A stretch of DNA of 64,000 nt from an uncultured Gammaproteobacteria bacterium (GTDB lineage: Bacteria > Pseudomonadota > Gammaproteobacteria > CAKMZV01): the NCBI GenBank assembly GCA_929200535.1, contig CAKMZV010000002.1, forward strand, positions 11,537 to 75,536. The letters are read 5' to 3'. Position 1 is the first letter of the stretch. Each line of letters starts with the position of its first letter. Of the stretch, positions 62,464 to 64,000 are shown in pieces. Below the pieces are notes generated by a model that did not search any database, was not told the DNA's origin, and worked only from the letters and a program-made list of their open reading frames with translations. A program made the position numbers and the translations under genes.

Positions 62464-62874
62464 CTATTCCTTAGGTTTTTTTGGTGTGGCACTTTCGTTA
62501 ACAGGGGTCTCCTTAGCGGGTGTAGCAACAGGCTTTTCGCTCTCTGTAGCCTCTTTTTTCTCTAACAACACAAAAGAAGGCTCTGTTTCTGCCGCATCTT
62601 TCTTAATGACAAGATTCCGCAAGATATGATCGCTAAAACGAAATGCTTTTTCTATTTGACGTAAAGCCTCTAAGGAACTTTCTATGTTCATCAAAACATA
62701 GTAAGCCTGATTATAATTTTGAATTGGGTAAGCAAGCTCTCTACGACCCCACTCCTCTAAACGATGAACCTTTCCTCCATCTTCTTCAACAAGCTGTGTA
62801 TATTTTTCAATCATTGAAGAAACTTGCTCTCCTCGGTTTGGAACAACCAAGAATACGATTTCATAATGTCTCAT
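62464..62874 (-). CDS. rpsF: 30S ribosomal protein S6
   Basis: [65 protein letters not shown]. Confidence 0.97.
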   Translation of the reverse strand: MRHYEIVFLVVPNRGEQVSSMIEKYTQLVEEDGGKVHRLEEWGRRELAYPIQNYNQAYYVLMNIESSLEALRQIEKAFRFSDHILRNLVIKKDAAETEPSFVLLEKKEATESEKPVATPAKETPVNESATPKKPKE

Positions 62875-63006
62875 GAACGTTTTTACTCCTATTTATTTCC
62901 TTATGGTTTATTAAAAGCCCCCCAATAAACGACTCGATAAATTATTGGTGGAGCAAGGACAGGCAAAAAACTAAAAATAATGCCTTAACCGATGAATTAT
63001 AATCTA

Positions 63007-63092
63007 GAGACCGTTGCAAAATGTAAAAAAACGAGAAAAAAGTAAAAAATTTCTCTTTTTTCTTTCGCTTCCTTGCATTTTGCAACGGTCTC
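63007..63092. repeat. Second palindromic MITE-like element (86 bp, 17-bp perfect TIRs)
   Basis: GAGACCGTTGCAAAATG...CATTTTGCAACGGTCTC; flanks atcta / gtcta. Confidence 0.85.
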
Positions 63093-63186
63093 GTCTAATC
63101 CTCTAAGTGAAAATCTCAACAAATTAATCTACTCTGTGTAGTTTGTGTCATAATATAAAAAAAGCAATTTAAGTAAAACATAAAAA

Positions 63187-64000
63187 ATGACCTCACTTCT
63201 TTGGTACGATTTAGAAACTTGGAACAGCAACGTACGCTCCGCGCGCATTGCTCAGTTTGCAGCAATCAAAACGGATTTAGATTTTAACCCCATCGCGGAT
63301 CCAATTGTTTACTATTGTGCCCCAGCAAAAGACTGTATTCCAAGCCCTAATGCGGTTTTAGTTCACCAACTACTGCCTTCAAAGCTTCCACCACAAAACA
63401 CCCTTAGTGAATTAGAGATGTTGCAACGTATCCAGCAAGTGATGCAACAACCTAACACGGTTATCTGTGGGTATAACAACACACGTTTTGACAATGAAGT
63501 GCTTCGTTTTTCATGGTTTAGAAGTGCTCTTGATGCTTACGCTATTGACTATCAAGAAGAAAACCGCTGGGACATTATTGATACGGTTCGAGCCTGCCAT
63601 GCTCTCAGACCAGAGGGCATTTACTGGCAAAAAAATGAAAATAATGCAACATCTTTTAGGTTAGAAATTCTTGCTAAGGCAAACCAAATTGACCAAAAAC
63701 AAGCCCATAATGCCCTTTCAGACGTTTATGCCACCATTGCAATGGCGAAACTTTTACAAACCAAGCAACCCAAGCTATACGACTTTTTTTTCTCCCATCG
63801 TACTAAAAGCAAACAGCTGAAACTATTTCGCTTAGAACAAAACGCAGATTACCACATCCAAACAGCACCGCCGCCTATGCTGGTGCATATTTCTGGTATG
63901 ATTTCTGATCAACAAAACCGTGCAGAAATTATTGTTCCTATTGCCTTTCACCCAACCTATAAAAACGAAATTATTGCGTTTGGCATTAAGCAAAACCCTC
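63187..64000 (+). CDS. sbcB: Exodeoxyribonuclease I, partial (C-terminus off the right edge)
   Basis: Manual translation MTSLLWYDLETWNSNVRSARIAQFAAIKTDLDFNPIADPIVYYCAPAKDCIPSPNAVLVHQ...CGYNNTRFDNEVLRFSWFR...ENRWDIIDTVRACHALRPEGIYWQ...AHNALSDVYATIAMAKL; DEDD exonuclease motifs. Not in the supplied ORF track. Confidence 0.93.
   Translation, partial: MTSLLWYDLETWNSNVRSARIAQFAAIKTDLDFNPIADPIVYYCAPAKDCIPSPNAVLVHQLLPSKLPPQNTLSELEMLQRIQQVMQQPNTVICGYNNTRFDNEVLRFSWFRSALDAYAIDYQEENRWDIIDTVRACHALRPEGIYWQKNENNATSFRLEILAKANQIDQKQAHNALSDVYATIAMAKLLQTKQPKLYDFFFSHRTKSKQLKLFRLEQNADYHIQTAPPPMLVHISGMISDQQNRAEIIVPIAFHPTYKNEIIAFGIKQNP

Overview
AT-rich 64 kb segment of a bacterial chromosome. The housekeeping gene content (comM, uppP, mrcA, thiC, str operon, his genes, tilS, gpsA-grxC, polA, ileS-lspA-hemB, rpsF-rpsR-rplI-dnaB-alr, sbcB) points to a gammaproteobacterium. 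Most of the window is ordinary core genome plus a partial type II secretion cluster (gspCDEF). Two edge genes are absent from the ORF track: a cadherin-repeat/LamG surface protein on the minus strand (<1..2008) and sbcB on the plus strand (63187..>64000). The most interesting material falls in four places. (1) The hisH|hisA junction carries two accessory cassettes: a methyltransferase plus a PD-(D/E)XK-type endonuclease, and a Panacea-antitoxin/RelE-like-toxin pair. They are separated by a chimeric scar made of the first ~14 codons of hisA fused to the last ~15 codons of hisH. (2) A dispersed MITE-like family has GAGACC...GGTCTC ends and 5-bp target duplications, in ~297-bp full and 33-bp minimal forms. 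It supplies the stop codon of trxB and an upstream start codon for gspD. (3) An EF-hand / EF-hand / ECF sigma / single-TM protein gene run may be a calcium-linked regulatory unit. (4) A perfect parS-core palindrome lies next to hemB. No CRISPR array or rRNA was seen; one tRNA gene (Ser-GGA) is present.
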